DNA of 64,000 nt from Delphinus delphis (lineage: Eukaryota; Chordata; Mammalia; Artiodactyla; Delphinidae), in assembly GCF_949987515.2 (NCBI RefSeq), contig NC_082699.1:77813281-77877280 (forward strand). Reading direction: 5' to 3'. Both the position numbers and the translations under genes were made by a program. The notes beneath the pieces were generated by a model. The model did not search any database and was not told where the DNA came from. It was given only the letters and a program-made list of their open reading frames with translations. How positions within the stretch are numbered: the stretch's first letter is position 1; every line of letters begins with the position of its first letter. Shown piece by piece: positions 31,266 to 44,071 of this stretch.

Positions 31266-34200
31266 ACCCGAAGTTCCTGAATCACAATGTGAGACTGGAA
31301 AGATAAAGATGCACTCTTCAGAGAGCTGTGCGTATGAAACTGGAGGCTCACACAGCAGGTAATGTGCACACACTGGACGCACTGAACTAAATGCAGGTGC
31401 AGGGTCCCGACCACGCATGAAAACTACCAGGTGTTTACATAAGAGGTGCCCTGGAGTTGGCAATCATGAAAGCCTCTGTGGACCTTATTTCTTACGATTT
31501 TGCCTCAGCGTTTCAAATGCACTGACACTTCTTTGCAAAAGGATCTAATCTAATCACCCTTGGTCTCGCATGACCTCATCACGGACGGCTTATTTTCCTC
31601 CAGGATGCTACAGCTATGCCCTACAAATTAGACTGGTGCGTACACACCTCAGTGACATTTTCCACCCACTCTGCTTGCCACATTCCCAGTGCAGCCAAAT
31701 GTGGAACAGCTTCTGGACAGCTTCTTAAATGCCCTGTTCTTGCCTGACAAACGGAGTGTAGCTTCAGCACAGTCCGGCGCCAATGACTGGTTTGGACAGC
31801 CAGAGGCCAATTTTATTTTTTGTGACAGGTGCTCTATAAGGATTTTTTTCCATGAATCAATACATGAAATCAACAGTTTAAGATTATCACTTGGATTCAA
31901 GTGTCCTGATATCTCCTATGCTCAGGTTTTAGGACAACATTAAAAATTTACATCAGACGTTTAACAATCTGAATCACATTTCCCATGTAAACCTGTTTAA
32001 ATCTCTTAAGGGTAGAGTCTGTAACTCAGTTAATATGTACAGTCTCTGTACAATCTAGGTCCATCTCTGTGCTTATTCTTGCACTTTCTCTACCTGGATT
32101 GCCCTTCCACAGCTACAGCCAGCCCTTCTTCTCTTCCCCTGCAGGCTCCCCCAGGAAGACAGTCGTCCCCTCCCTCTGCACTTCCCACCATACTTTTCTC
32201 CATCAACGTTTCTACCTTGTTTCCCTGCTCCTGCCCCACCTGCCCTATGTTCTTCAAGCCAGGCACCGTTCCCAGCAGGCAGGAGGAACATCTGCCCAGA
32301 GGAGGCAGGGAAAGGGCAGGTGTGCCCGGGGGTGAGACAGAATTAAAATACTTGATCAGCCTTACTTACAGAGCTAGTAGAGGAGGTGAGAACTCTTAGC
32401 CAGACTTAAGAATATTAAGCAAACAGGAAAAAAATGTGGCCATTAGAGGTCCAAGAAAGCAGGAAAACAAAAAGTTGAACAAAAAAGGAAACGTAATCAC
32501 ACTGAATTAACTGGCTCAACAGTGAGCAATGTTTACAAAGTCAAGAAAAATTAAAAACTAAATTATGGGTCTAAACAAAAATTGTGATTTAACTATATAG
32601 CAAAGTTGAAAATGTAACTTTTTCTAAAATTGATGCATCAGTGACTCCTGACTAGTAGAGAAATATAGTTAGGAAACATGGATGCAAACGCTAAAAGAAA
32701 CGTCTAAAGCAGAGGATTCCAGGGGCCTCCAGGAGGGGGGCACGAGATGCTTAAAAGATGTCTTTATTCCAAAATGGGGGTCTTCAGAGGGTCTCAAGGC
32801 AGCCTTCCTTCTGTCTACCACCTTCCCACAAACCATTAACCCTGAAAATGGTCTCCATACATATTTCAGCAACTCCGCTCCTCCAGAACTTTGCTTTGCT
32901 TTCTTAGGGTTGCGGTTGTAAACTCCTCCATCCCAAGTCCCTGCCTTCTAGCCCAACACCCCAAAACACAGCAAGAACCAAGAGCCAGCTCTGGCAAAGC
33001 AGCTTCTGGGGCAGAGCCATTCTGCAGGGGCTCAGGTGGGCCGGGGGCTTACGATGGGGCACTCAGGTAGATCCAGGGGCCTGGACCTCAGCATCACAGC
33101 TCTGGACTCACTCTGGGGGAGGCCAGAATTACTCATGTGGTCTGACTGTTTGTCTGGAGCTGGAGGAAACAATTACAGGAACACTGGTTAGAAGGTTATT
33201 TTCCTAGGCTTATATATTTTCAAACACTGGGGGAGAAAAAAAAAAAAGAGCCAACGCAGATCAGCAGATTATGTCTTGGTGCTACAAGCTCCACGGAGCT
33301 GGGGCAGAGGCTCTTGGTCCATCAGGAGCTGGCCTGGCGTCTCACCACCCTCCCGTCAGGCTTTTCTTCCACTGTGTATTATAGCAAGAAGAAGATTTTT
33401 GAGTAACTTCTACTAAATACTGCCCCCTCAGGTAACCGTCTTGTGCTGTACCAAGATGAGATATTTTTAAGCGCTAATGCTGCTGAAAAGCTACACTTGA
33501 TATTCTGCCTCTTGTTTGGATCTACTAAGAGAACTTATTTTGTGCCAGCATTAAATAGTCCTTCATTCAGCATTTAGCAAAACCACCCACAGGTCAAGCA
33601 GAGAAGATGCAGAGGTGAAATAAAATCTTTTTTATTTCGAAGACTCTAGGAAACAGACTTTCACCCAAATAAATGTTACAGTTACAGGAAGGAACATATA
33701 ATCTGGACTGGGAGGAGGGAATGAAACAAGGCTGTCACCTCACGACCTGCAACACAATCACACCTGGCACAGCCATGCAGAAGAGGCTCCTCTGACAGCC
33801 AATAAAGAGCAGCAGGAATTGGAAAAACAGGAGTAAGACTTACGGGCCTTGCTAGGAAATTGAAACTGCATGACATAATTTCCCTTCCCTAATACCTAGC
33901 CTCCGTAGAAACAGAAGTGGCTTGGGAAGAAAGAGAACAAAGGAGGAAAGTGAGCTGACCTTCAGAAGGAAATGGAAAAACCACCAGGGCCCTGCCACTT
34001 GGACATCCAAGACAAGGACACTGGCCAAAGTGAAATTCAACACAGTTATAAACTGTCATGAATACTGAATCCATGAAGTCCAAGTTCATGAGGCTTTTAC
34101 CGACACAACATATTGGTACAACAAAGTGCTTACCAATGCCAATACCCCAGGAGAGATGTATGAATCGTCCACCAACTGTCTGTCCTTGATTTACCACTAA

Positions 34201-34344
34201 ACTAACCAGAAAGAGCAGTCTTTGGAAATGACAAACTGGGATAGAATCTCAAGTTTACAACTTCCCAGCGGTGGAGCATGAAACAAATTCCGAAGTTACA
34301 AATTACAAAGAGCCCAGTCTTCCTCTCATTAAAACGGGAAAACT
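31266..34344. other. 3.1 kb of mostly unique DNA
   Basis: No repeat is certain; C/T-rich 32070-32280 may be a worn L2-type fragment. An A13 run lies at 33236-33248. A 63-nt minus-strand segment (34134-34196) is open and bounded by AG and GT in intron-like context; see findings. Other open frames on both strands show no known motif. Confidence 0.45.
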
Positions 34345-34520
34345 CCCACGGAGTAACTGCTAACATTTCTGAGTGCTGAGCACCTTACACACCTCTCACC
34401 ACCCTGGGAGGTGCTATCAAAACACCGTTTGTTGGATGGGAAAGCTAGGTTTAGGTAGCTAGTCAAGAGTTAGTAAGTAGCTAAGTTGCCATCTGAATCC
34501 AGAGCCCACAACAATCAGGT
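34345..34520 (+). repeat. MIR fragment (+)
   Basis: 'aactgctaacatttctgagt', 'accctgggaggtgctatcaa', 'tagctagtcaagagttagta' and 'ccatctgaatccagagccca' are the + strand MIR order. Confidence 0.8.
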
Positions 34521-34521
34521 A

Positions 34522-34768
34522 CCAGAGTAAAGGGCACAAGCTCTGAACCAGACTGAGTCTGAATCCCAGCTTTGCATTTACTAGCTTAGTAACTTTTAAC
34601 CTCTCTGTACTTAAGTTATGCAAACGTGAAAGAGGGGAGAGGAGCAACCTCACTCACGGGGTTATTGTGAGGACCCATCAGCAGCTATAACTTGGTGTTT
34701 ATAAGGCACCAGGCACTATTCTAAAGCATGCGATGTTACTGTTGTTGTTAATCATTATTATTACACTA
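34522..34768 (-). repeat. MIR fragment (-), head to head with the previous one
   Basis: 'tgaatcccagctttgcattt', 'cacggggttattgtgaggac', 'ggcaccaggcactattctaa' and 'ttaatcattattattacact' are the inverted MIR order. With the preceding copy it forms a diverged inverted pair. Confidence 0.8.
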
Positions 34769-36158
34769 TCTCAGCAAAAATATATACATAGTATCTACAC
34801 AGAGAAGGTACTACATAACTTCTGTTCTTTCTCTCACTTACTCTGCAAAATTCACTACCTTTTGTTAGTTTCTACTGTGTGTCAAAGAAACCCTAAGACA
34901 GGGGAAAGAAAAATCAAAGCAAAACAAAAAACCAAGACACAAGTTTGGCAAGAGAATCAGACTCACAGTTCAGAAGGCCACCATAACTCTGTGACGAAGT
35001 CAAACGATGATTTACAAATACTCCTAGTTTCTCTTTCCTCTTTCCATAGCGGTCAGAAAGAACCTGACAAGAAAAGACAACGTGCGTTTATAAAATCGTC
35101 TTCACTACCACTTCTTCAAAGCTCTATTGTGTTCATCCCCTCACAGTCAGCTTCAATACCTACCACGCATACCGTGCCAGACCTGGAATGAGGGATAAAA
35201 ACATGTTATCAAGTCCCTGTCTTCAAACCTACATTCCAGTTAAGAAAATAATGTGGAAAACTGAAAACTATTAAACCATACCAAGAAGCATATATTAATG
35301 AGTCACAAAGTTAGCGAATAAGTTCAGGGTAAGATCACCAACAATATATACATCTATTTCATCCTCTCCCACCAAAATCACACTAAAGAGATATAAAAAA
35401 ATTTTAAAAACAAAACATAGCTCAGGCAGAACTGAAAGGAGAAAAAGAAAGGGAATTCTGGAAGCTGTGAGAAAAGTTTCTCACATGGAAGATAAAAACC
35501 AAAACAAAATAAGAAAAAAAACTTGGAGGAAACGGAAACTATGAAAGATTGTAAGCATAGTAAATGACTCAGCAGGCCAAGAAAGCCAGATGCTAAGCCA
35601 GCAGTGGAAAAAACTAAGACCCAATTCCATTTACACACCGGTATCCCAGAAGACTCAGAACTGGCAGCACCCGTGCAGCCAACTGAGGGTGAGGAAGGTG
35701 GAGGCCTAAACACAGAGGAGCAGGTGAAGCTGCTTAAGCCACAGCCAGAACCTCAACACCATCTCTGACACAGACTGGACGGTCACTCCGTGGTCTCTGG
35801 ACTGAAGTCCCCCTGTCCAGCTGCACTAACACAGGCGGACTTCATCAGCGTACATAACTCAACGGTGGATGCTTCAGCTTCCCACCACCCACCCACTCAG
35901 CCCCCAGAATTCTACAGATAAGAGTCTGGGGAATCTGTTCAGGCCAAGGAGAAAGACCTAAAGATACACTGGGGATTCCCCAACAAATGGTCCACCCAGA
36001 ATATCCTGATGTAAAAGTCAAAAGGCCCAGTCCATGGCAGACGGAAGGAAGGGGGTGGGAGGGTGGGAGGGAAGGAAGCAAGGAGGGAAATAACTTGAAA
36101 GAAACAGAAACTATACAATCAATAACCTAGAGATAAGAAGACACTGCAATCAATAAAC
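34769..36158. other. Unique DNA
   Basis: No gene or repeat recognised. A G-rich patch (GGGGGTGGGAGGGTGGGAGG at 36051-36070) is present. Confidence 0.5.
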
Positions 36159-36174
36159 AAAAACAGGATGTTCT

Positions 36175-36643
36175 ATGAAATATTACTCAGCCATAAAAAG
36201 AAACGAAATTGAGCTATTTGTAATGAGGTGGATAGACCTAGAGTCTGTCATACAGAGTGAAGTAAGTCAGAAAGAGAAAGACAAATACCGTATGCTAACA
36301 CATATATATGAAATTTAAGAAAAAAAAATGTCTTGAAGAACCTAGGGGTAAGACAGGAATAAAGACACAGACCTACTAGAGAACGGACTTGAGGATATGG
36401 GGAGGGGGAAGGGTGAGCTGTGACAAAGAAAGAGAGAGGCATGGACATATATACACTACCAAACGTAAGGTAGATAGCTAGTAGGAAGCAGCCGCATAGC
36501 ACAGGGAGATCAGCTCGTGCTTTGTGATAAGAGAGAAGAGATATGGGAACATATGTATATGTATAACTGATTCACTTTGTTATAAAGCAGAAACTAACAC
36601 ACCATTGTAAAGCAATTATACCCCAATAAAGATGTGTAAAAAA
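36175..36643 (+). mobile_element. 5'-truncated L1 3' end (+)
   Basis: 469 bp of the L1 3' end: 'attactcagccataaaaaga', 'gagtgaagtaagtcagaaag', 'agatagctagtaggaagcag', 'cattgtaaagcaattatacc', AATAAAGATG and poly-A. Duplication AAAAACAGGATGTTCT is perfect (36159-36174 and 36644-36659), so it is fairly young. Confidence 0.95.
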
Positions 36644-36774
36644 AAAAACAGGATGTTCTTTTAAAAGAACAAAAGAAGTACTCTTGGATATTAAAGAAGC
36701 TTAGCACAGAAATAAAAAACTAAAGAAGAAGGTTAAGTCAAATTGAAGACATTTCCCTGAAAGCAAAATAAAAA

Positions 36775-36832
36775 GGAAAGAAGAAAGGAAGGGAGGGAGG
36801 GAGGGAGGGAGGGAGGGAAGGTGGGAAGAAAA
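36775..36832. repeat. (GGGA)n microsatellite
   Basis: GGAAGGGAGGGAGGGAGGGA and further GGGA units, then an imperfect GAAGGTGGGAAG end. A short polypurine tract next to the HAL1-like relic. Confidence 0.85.
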
Positions 36833-36839
36833 GTATGCT

Positions 36840-37800
36840 GGAGTGAAAGTATAAGAAAATTACAGAACTTGTCTATAACACCCAAGTTGTGGATAACAAG
36901 ACTTCCAGAAAGACAGAACAAGGAAACAGAAGGGAGAAAATCTTCAGCACAATAACTTGAAAACATTTTCCCATAGCTGAGGGATAAAAGTTACCAGAAT
37001 GAAGGTCCCCACTAGACAAGCAGAACAGTAGATGAAAAGAGACCCACACTTCATGCCATTTAAAAAGACTTGGACAATTTTTTTAATTCCTACAAGCTTC
37101 TAAAGATGGAAAGAAAAAAGTTACATACAAAGAATAAAAAATTAGAATAAGCTTCTGAACTGAAAACCAGTAACATGGTGCACAGGAGGCAACGGAGCAG
37201 AGCGATGCCAACACAGAACTCCACACTGGCCACACCACCAATCACCTTCTCCATCACGCTTACTCTCCAACTTTCTGCCTCTTAAGCGTCCTACCTCAGG
37301 AAGCCACTGGAGCAAGTCCTCCACCAAAATGTGAGCATAACAAAGTAGGAGGAAGCCATGGACAAACACGAACGTCGATGCAGAGATGAGGGCATCTCCA
37401 GGGCGACAGTGAAAGGAGATTCCAGAACGGGAGCTGCACGGCAGGACAGGACAGTCGGAGCAACGTGGCTCGTGAGAAAGGAATGTGGAAGGCTGCCGCA
37501 CCTGCCCAAAGACACTGGACCACCTTTCTAAAGTGATTCACCTCTGTATGGTGTGCGCCACCCAAACGAAGAAGTCAGTCAAGAAACACACACACAAGCG
37601 ATACCACAAACATGAAACTCAACTCTGAAGAAAAGCCAAAGGATGAGAGCAAAGGAACGTCCAGGGGCAACACCACAGGAAAAGGCGTAAGGAGCAACCA
37701 GCTCAGAAAAGAAGAAAACAGAGATCTCCAGGAAATCGTATCCCAGAAAGAGAATGTGAAGTCTATGTGACTGACCTTGTGGAAGATTTACTAAAAGGCT
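36840..37800 (+). mobile_element. HAL1/L1M-type ORF1-region relic (+)
   Basis: Old LINE ORF1-like DNA: 'cattttcccatagctgaggg', 'aaaagagacccacacttcat', 'aaaaaagttacatacaaaga', 'caacggagcagagcgatgcc', 'tcctccaccaaaatgtgagc' and 'agggcatctccagggcgaca' follow the HAL1/L1M order. Many stops and frameshifts; no coding capacity. HAL1 is a LINE lineage lacking ORF2; whether this copy is HAL1 or L1M is unsure. Confidence 0.65.
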
Positions 37801-37859
37801 ATCGGAAAGTATGGGGAAAATAAGCAGCAGGCATAAAAAGAACTAAGAACACGGGATTC

Positions 37860-38160
37860 AGTGGTCAGAGGAAGGTGACTATCCATCACACTTACCCTGT
37901 GCGTCTCTCTACAACGTACTCACCTACTGTCCCATCACCAATGACTTGCTTCTCTCTGCCCCTCACTGGCCTGGAGACCTTGTAGAGGGCCATTTCTCAG
38001 CGATCACGTTCCCAAACCCAGTGTAATGCTTGCTACAGCAGTGCACATGAGAGCAAGGATCTTTCTGCGTTTATTCACGTACTGAGTACCTACTCTACAT
38101 ACCTGGCATGCTTCTAGCGAACTAGAAGTCAAAGACATACAGACTTTGCTTGGCCTTCAA
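37860..38160 (+). repeat. Worn ancient mammalian repeat (L2-like)
   Basis: 'ttattcacgtactgagtacc' and 'tacctggcatgcttctagcg' resemble the widespread 'ttgagcacctactatgtgccaggcac' type of ancient repeat. The preceding 150 bp are weakly L2-like. Family not settled. Confidence 0.35.
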
Positions 38161-39879
38161 GAGTCTAAACTATTTTTATTCCTGAGAAAACAAATATTTA
38201 TTCTATATCCTCATCCTCCCCAAAAGATGAAAAGTTCACCAACGGCTTACAGAATTTCAACAGGCAAGTTATCACTAACGGATTGGTACCCCGAGACATG
38301 ATGATGCTTTTTGACACGGCATGCATTATGTAATATGAAAAGTGTCAGCCTGGGCGTTAGGGAATCTGGCTTCTGCACGTTATGACATGAGGCCCTTATT
38401 GATCAAGCCCAATCTAACTCTCCAGAGTCCTAACATCTCTCAACATCGGTCTCCTAGGAATCCTACACTCCAGCAAAGGTAAGCTACTTCCAGTTTACAG
38501 AACACATGTGCCCTCCCTCACACCTCTATGCCATTTGCAGGTCCCTCCACCTGGATATTCCTGCCCTGGCTGAACCAGGATGCACACCTGGAGGGAGCCA
38601 CGTCCCTCTCTCCTGCACTCCCCCAGCATCCCATCACTGACAGAGGGATCTCTGGAGTGACTGACACATGCCATGCATGGTACCGGGCACTGGAAAACAC
38701 ATCAGTCAACAGGGGAGACATGGCCCTGTCCCCAAGGACCCTTGGGGTGTAGCTTCTGGTTTAACATGCTTACTAGAGTGAATGTTAAATCCTACCCGAT
38801 CTGTCAGCCTCTCCCTCCACCCAAACAGCAAGATTCTAGGGACAATGGCAGCCTCTTTCAGCTCTGCAGCCTCAGGACCGACACACTATTAAATAAAACC
38901 AAAGCTAAGGTCAAAAAAACTCCAGTTAGTGGCAGGAGGTAAGTAACACGTGCTCTTTAGAGGCCCTCTGCCTTTTCTTTTCTTTTCTTTTCTTGTTTGT
39001 TTTTGACCTCTTTTCTATTAGAAGAGTACAAACCTGAAAACTCCATTCATTGAAATGCAAGTCTCTTACAACTGGCTTTCTTCTTGCTGTGAAAGGCAAA
39101 ACACTCCCCAGGTCTGGTTTTTGTTCACCACTATATACCCAATAGTATACACTGTATCAAACACGTAGAGTACTTAATCAATAAACATGTACTCGATGCA
39201 TGAGTGATAATGCCTGAATAAATGAATGGATACACTAGATTTTGAGTGCCTTATAACTGCTCTTTGCTTCATACTGTATTTTAAGGAGAATTCAAGTAAG
39301 TAACAACATTTCATTTTAAGCAACAGGAGGCCTGTTCACTTGTCATGTTAGCAGTGGGAGACTCAGTGCATGCTGAGTTCCAGCACTCCTGTCTATCACA
39401 TGAGCCATTCTATCTTTATTAAGAACATGAAGCTATGCATTTTAACTATAAAACTGATAAAATATAAGCATAAAAATTTGAACTAGTTCAAATAGAGCAG
39501 AAAACTAGATATTTCCCAAACTGTATAATTAAAATACATAAATAAAATCTTTTACTCCAGATAGATAAACAGAAACTAAGCTTGTCTCACTATACAATAA
39601 AATACACTGCCAGGTCCCTGAAGATATTTGTAAGATGGATACTCTCTACATTTTGGGCATGAATGGTGTGTTTTATGATGGGTATAAATAGACACCTGGG
39701 CTGCTCTGAAACCCTTTCCCTTTCTAACATGCAAACTAAAATTTCCCACCAGTCTCACACTCTAAATCTGTGCTTCACTAACAGGTAAAGTATTTCCTTC
39801 CATCACCTTGCTTACAGTGTTCCCATTTCAATGCACAATCCAACGTGGCCAGCTTTCTAACATCCATCTCTCAGTAAGT
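38161..39879. other. Unique DNA
   Basis: No gene or long repeat. A frame at 38528-38942 (+) is open in part but without motif. A pentanucleotide run lies at 38969-38994. Confidence 0.5.
38969..38994. repeat. (CTTTT)5 microsatellite
   Basis: About five perfect units of CTTTT (reverse strand AAAAG). Confidence 0.85.
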
Positions 39880-40085
39880 CTCAATAACAACCCTAACCAT
39901 CATACAATGACAGCCTTTCTCCTAAGAGCTTTATAAGTACTAGCTCCTCACGCCTCTAGCTGGTTGCTATTAGTGTTCCCATTTTACACAGAAGAAAGCT
40001 AAGTCTGAAAGAAATTAAGAAATTTTCAAGGTCACACAACAAGCAAGGGAGAGATCAGGGATTCAAACACTAGCTTAATAGCACT
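39880..40085 (+). repeat. MIR fragment (+)
   Basis: 'taagagctttataagtacta', 'gttcccattttacacagaag', 'aaattttcaaggtcacacaa' and 'gatcagggattcaaacacta' in MIR order. Confidence 0.8.
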
Positions 40086-40861
40086 TTTAAAATCATGATG
40101 TTATCCTGTTTCCCAAATTAACCAGATAATATTACTGTTAAAACAATGAACATGATCTGGGCTTTCCAAAGCAAGCACAGCAGAAAAACTCTTCCTAAAG
40201 CTGAGTAACATTCAACATGACACACTGACAAATTATAAGTTATCTGGCTCGAATTAAGCATGTAGGCTGAACTCCTGGAGAAGAATAGGTCGTTTGATGC
40301 TAAGTGCTAAATAAGGCCGAAACCCACTATTTCTTAACCCATAACATCGTAACAATTTAAGTTAACTGTGACGGTCTCCAGTGTCCAAAATATACAACCA
40401 TTTCACACAGGCTGCCCTTCCTCTAAGCTCAGTCTACCAACAGTTTTGTACGTAGGCAAGCTGCAACCTGTATTCTAAAAAATACTAGATCAGAAGTAAC
40501 TTTCTGAAAAACCCAAAAATATATAAAGAATGTGAATATGATTATGAAAATCATCTGGGCAAACAAAAGCTTCTTTATGCTTCAAACTAATTTTCTAGCC
40601 AAAAATATTCTAATACTAGACTGTGGTGCTGCTCACAGGTTGGGATGCAGTGTCTCAGGCATCTCTGAGATGCTGGTACTAAACTAATGACTAAGTGAAT
40701 ACATTAACAAGAGAGAAGAGGTAAAGTTACTAAATTCAGAAAAAACAATATTAACAACAACACTAATAACAGATTGCCTATTATGCCTGCAGAGTAAATG
40801 ATGAATATAAACTGCCTTCTAGTTCTTGGAGAAACTGATCAAACTAAATCGGAGAATGATT
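40086..40861. other. Unique AT-rich DNA
   Basis: Nothing recognised. Confidence 0.5.
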
Positions 40862-40875
40862 AAGATTAGCCTTCA

Positions 40876-41035
40876 GGAACTTCCCTGGCGGTCCAGTGGG
40901 TAAGACTCTGCGCTCCCAATGCAGGGGGCCCGGGTTCGATCCCTGGTGGGGGAACTAGATCCGGCATGCATGCTGCAACTAAGGCCCGGCGCAGCCTAAA
41001 TAAATAAAAATAAATCTTTAAAAAAAAAGAAAAAA
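40876..41035 (+). mobile_element. Short GGAACTTCCCTGG-type SINE (+)
   Basis: Monomeric head with 'gggttcgatccctggtgggg', only one 'caactaagg' block, and an A-rich tail; about 160 bp. Perfect duplication AAGATTAGCCTTCA (40862-40875 and 41036-41049). Confidence 0.95.
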
Positions 41036-41149
41036 AAGATTAGCCTTCAAATTCCCACGACAGAAATATCTACATTGTTAGGAACTGTATTTGTTGAACA
41101 TCAGGTTGATTCTTTCCTTATTTATTTATATGACTAGCCATGTACGAAC

Positions 41150-41328
41150 TATATTATACCACATTTGTAAGAGAGTTATGATAATCTCTACCTAACAGAT
41201 GAGATAACAAGATTAGAGTTTAAGCAACCTCATCCCCATCACACAGGGAGGAAGGATCAGATCTGAGACTCAAAGTAAAATCTGTCCGAAGTCCATGCTC
41301 TTAACCACTGCTCTATTTTGCACTGTGA
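41150..41328 (+). repeat. MIR fragment (+)
   Basis: 'ctaacagatgagataacaag', 'atctgagactcaaagtaaaa' and 'gctcttaaccactgctctat' keep the MIR 3' half order. Confidence 0.75.
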
Positions 41329-42139
41329 ATAACATTCCCAGAAAATTCTACTGTGCAAAAGGCTTAAAAATATTAGCAAAACACTATTCTACTCAAATTA
41401 ATTAATAGGCACAGTTAATATATTCAAGACAAGTCAACCCTTCAATCATACTCAAAAGAACTAATGGTTATTACGGTATATCTAAGGGTCATTTTGTCTA
41501 CCTGAGAGAGACACCAAAAGAAGGACCTATGAACCAAATTCAAGAAGTAATTAGAAGGAGCATCTCCTGTAGGGACCAAGAGAGGTAACTGATCAAGGGA
41601 CAGTCATTTGGACATTAATGGCCCAGATGAAACCAGAAACCATCATTACCTGCACAATGGAAGCAGTGTGCAAGTGCAGGGTCCCAGATCTAGGTAAGGA
41701 AGAGTAAAGACACTCTATCCTGTCTCTCCTGGAGACAGCAAAGTAAACCTGGATGGAGCAACTGCAGAAGCTATTTAATGAAAAGTACACAGTAGCAGGT
41801 GGATTAGGAAAGGAGACTGGAATTCAAACCACCACCAGATTAGCAGATTTAAATATGACAAAGAGCCCCTAACAAAATACCCTAAATGTGGAGGATGTGC
41901 TCCACATATATTCGGCATAGGAAGAGCCAGGCACACTTTGATTCCCATGGGAAAAGACAATCAAGGTAAGTCAATACTGAAATGAAACAGATGTTAGAAT
42001 TAGCCCACAAAGCCTTTAAAGCAGCTATTATGCAAATAATCCCATAAACAAGCACACACCCAATATACTCAATATCACAAATTCTTTTTATCTCTTAAAC
42101 CCACGGGCTTTGCCCCCCCCCACACACACTCCATAGAAA
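41329..42139. other. Unique DNA
   Basis: No gene recognised. A C9(CA)4-type run lies at about 42112-42128. Confidence 0.5.
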
Positions 42140-42480
42140 CTTCTCTATCCAAGATCACCAATAATCTCCAAACTGCTCGATCCAGTGGTCAGTACTCTGG
42201 CCTCACCTGAAAAGAGTCGGTCACTTCCTCTCCCCTCCTCTTGGCTCCCAGGATGCCGTCTTCCCCTGCGTTCTTCTCAGCTCACAGGTGCTTCCTCCTC
42301 TCTGTAACCAGTCAATTCCAGAGCCCCGAGGACTGTCTGTTCTCCTCTTAGCTGTGCTTACCTCCTGGTCAAGCTCACTCTGAATGCTGTCTCCTGCTAA
42401 CTCTAAAATGCGTCTCTAGTTCAGACCCGCTGCCCAGCTGTTGTCCTGGACCGACTGCTGTCAACCCTGCATCGCAGCCA
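42140..42480 (+). repeat. L2 LINE internal (ORF) fragment (+)
   Basis: 'agatcaccaataatctccaa', 'cttggctcccaggatgccgt', 'ccccgaggactgtctgttct' and 'gttgtcctggaccgactgct' match the order of the L2 coding region. A gap lies just after 'gcctcacct'. No frame is open. Confidence 0.6.
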
Positions 42481-43404
42481 CCACCTTCCACCTTCTCCTG
42501 TGCATCACAGAGAAGAAGCCAGAACTGGGTTTCCCAAAACCCCCTCCTGCCATGACTCAGGGCTGGAGGTAACTAATAAGAGGCACTTGTGCAAGACTGG
42601 TAAGACGAACGAGAAAAGTACTCTCAGGAGGTAGCTGTGGGCAGAAGCATAGCTGCAGGTCGATGCGTAGGGAGAAAAAAGAATTCACCAACTGTGGCAG
42701 CTAAGAGCTAGAGTGGCTTCCACAGAGAATTCCCAGTGGTTCCAGAGGGAGACCCCAGGAACCACCTGCTTCAACCACTGAGATCAGCAGCAGCGGCTCC
42801 AACTGTCCAGATCACTGCTGATTCCAGATGAGCTCCTGGGACACACTCACTGTAATGGCTGCTTCCTTGACCTTCAACCCTGCCAGCCCTATAGCAACAG
42901 AAGTGATGGATTCTAGTTCCTATATTGAAAAAAAGTCTAGAGTGGCTTCTGTTTTCCTGACCAAACCGTGACAGATGCACTGTATGCTCTGAGCTGCTAG
43001 CCCACTCAGAGCAGTGAAACGTCGCCAAAGAGAGCGGCATAAACTGCCCAGCAGACCCCTCGAAGCTCAGGCGTGGCCTTCCGACACGACCCTTCCGCAC
43101 GCGTTCAACGCCCCCTCAGCCAACTGCTGAGGGTGTCATCCCTAACCCTTCCTCCCACGCTCCCCACCCAATCTGGTCGCCTTTTCCTGCAAAACACGCC
43201 CCGAAACTGCCCTTGGCGTCACATCCCCCAGCACCAGGCTGACCGGAGCCGAAAGATGACGGCAGCAGCCACACCCACTCAGCACTGGCCTCCCTGCTCC
43301 CGCCCTGGCCACCCCAGCGCCTGTTCCCAACGCCGCACGTGACTCGGACTCTCAATCAGACGCACCACTTCTCTGCTCAAGATCCTAGACAGTCCCTCAG
43401 TTTA
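42481..43404. other. GC-richer DNA of unknown nature
   Basis: Part (42600-42990) may be an old LTR-like repeat, without a family I can name. 43070-43340 is rich in C and has scattered CpG (for example 'ccgcacgcgttcaacgcccc') but is small and thins out. Open frames on both strands here have no known motif. Confidence 0.35.
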
Positions 43405-43761
43405 CACGGATGTTTGCACGGCCAAAGAAATGTGCTGAGAAAAAAACAAACCTGCTTAAGACTATCAGCCTTTCAGCAAGAACAGCTGCTCAAAGCGTTG
43501 AGGACATGGGAAACAACATCAATAATCAATTAAAGAACAAGGCAAATGATTCTGGGTGGCTTTCCTTGGCTGTTGATGCGTCAACAGATGGTTCCCACAC
43601 TGCTCGGCTATTTATTCAAGGAGCCAGTGGTACTGAGGAACTGGCCTCCAGGAATAGTGTATGTGGAACTACAGGTGAGAATATTTTCAAAGAACTGGAG
43701 AAAACACTAATTTAGTACAACCTGAAGTGGAATACAAATGATGACAGTAAAAATACATGGG

Positions 43762-43943
43762 GAGGGACTTCGCTGGTGGTCCAGTGGCTAAGGCTCCGCA
43801 CTCCCAATGCAGGGGGCCCAGGTTCGATCTCTGGTCAGGGAACTAGATCCCGCATGCATGCCGCAACCAAGAGTTCTCATGTCGCAACTAAAGATCCCAC
43901 ATACTGCAACTAAGACCCAGCACAGCCAAATAAATATTTTTTA
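43762..43943 (+). mobile_element. GGACTTCGCTGGTGGT-type SINE in the transposase relic (+)
   Basis: Head 'gggacttcgctggtggtcca', B box 'ggttcgatctctgg', two 'gcaactaa' blocks, and tail AATAAATATTTTTTA. Perfect duplication AAAAATACATGGG (43749-43761 and 43944-43956). Confidence 0.95.
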
Positions 43944-44040
43944 AAAAATACATGGGAAGCAGAAGAAAAGGGCTGGCTGGACAAATTTACAAAGATTATG
44001 AAAATGTAAGCTATACATTTACAGCTTTTAAAACCTGTAA

Positions 44041-44047
<7 letters not shown>

Positions 44048-44071
<24 letters not shown>

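Noticed and set aside
43070..43340. C-rich, CpG-bearing stretch as a CpG island or promoter
   Set aside because: It is under 300 bp, CpGs are scattered, and no transcription start or exon is recognisable. An observed/expected CpG calculation could still be done.
43410..43715. 101-codon frame as a functional domesticated transposase
   Set aside because: The downstream transposase sequence is broken in all frames, and no splice-site pattern or second open part is visible.
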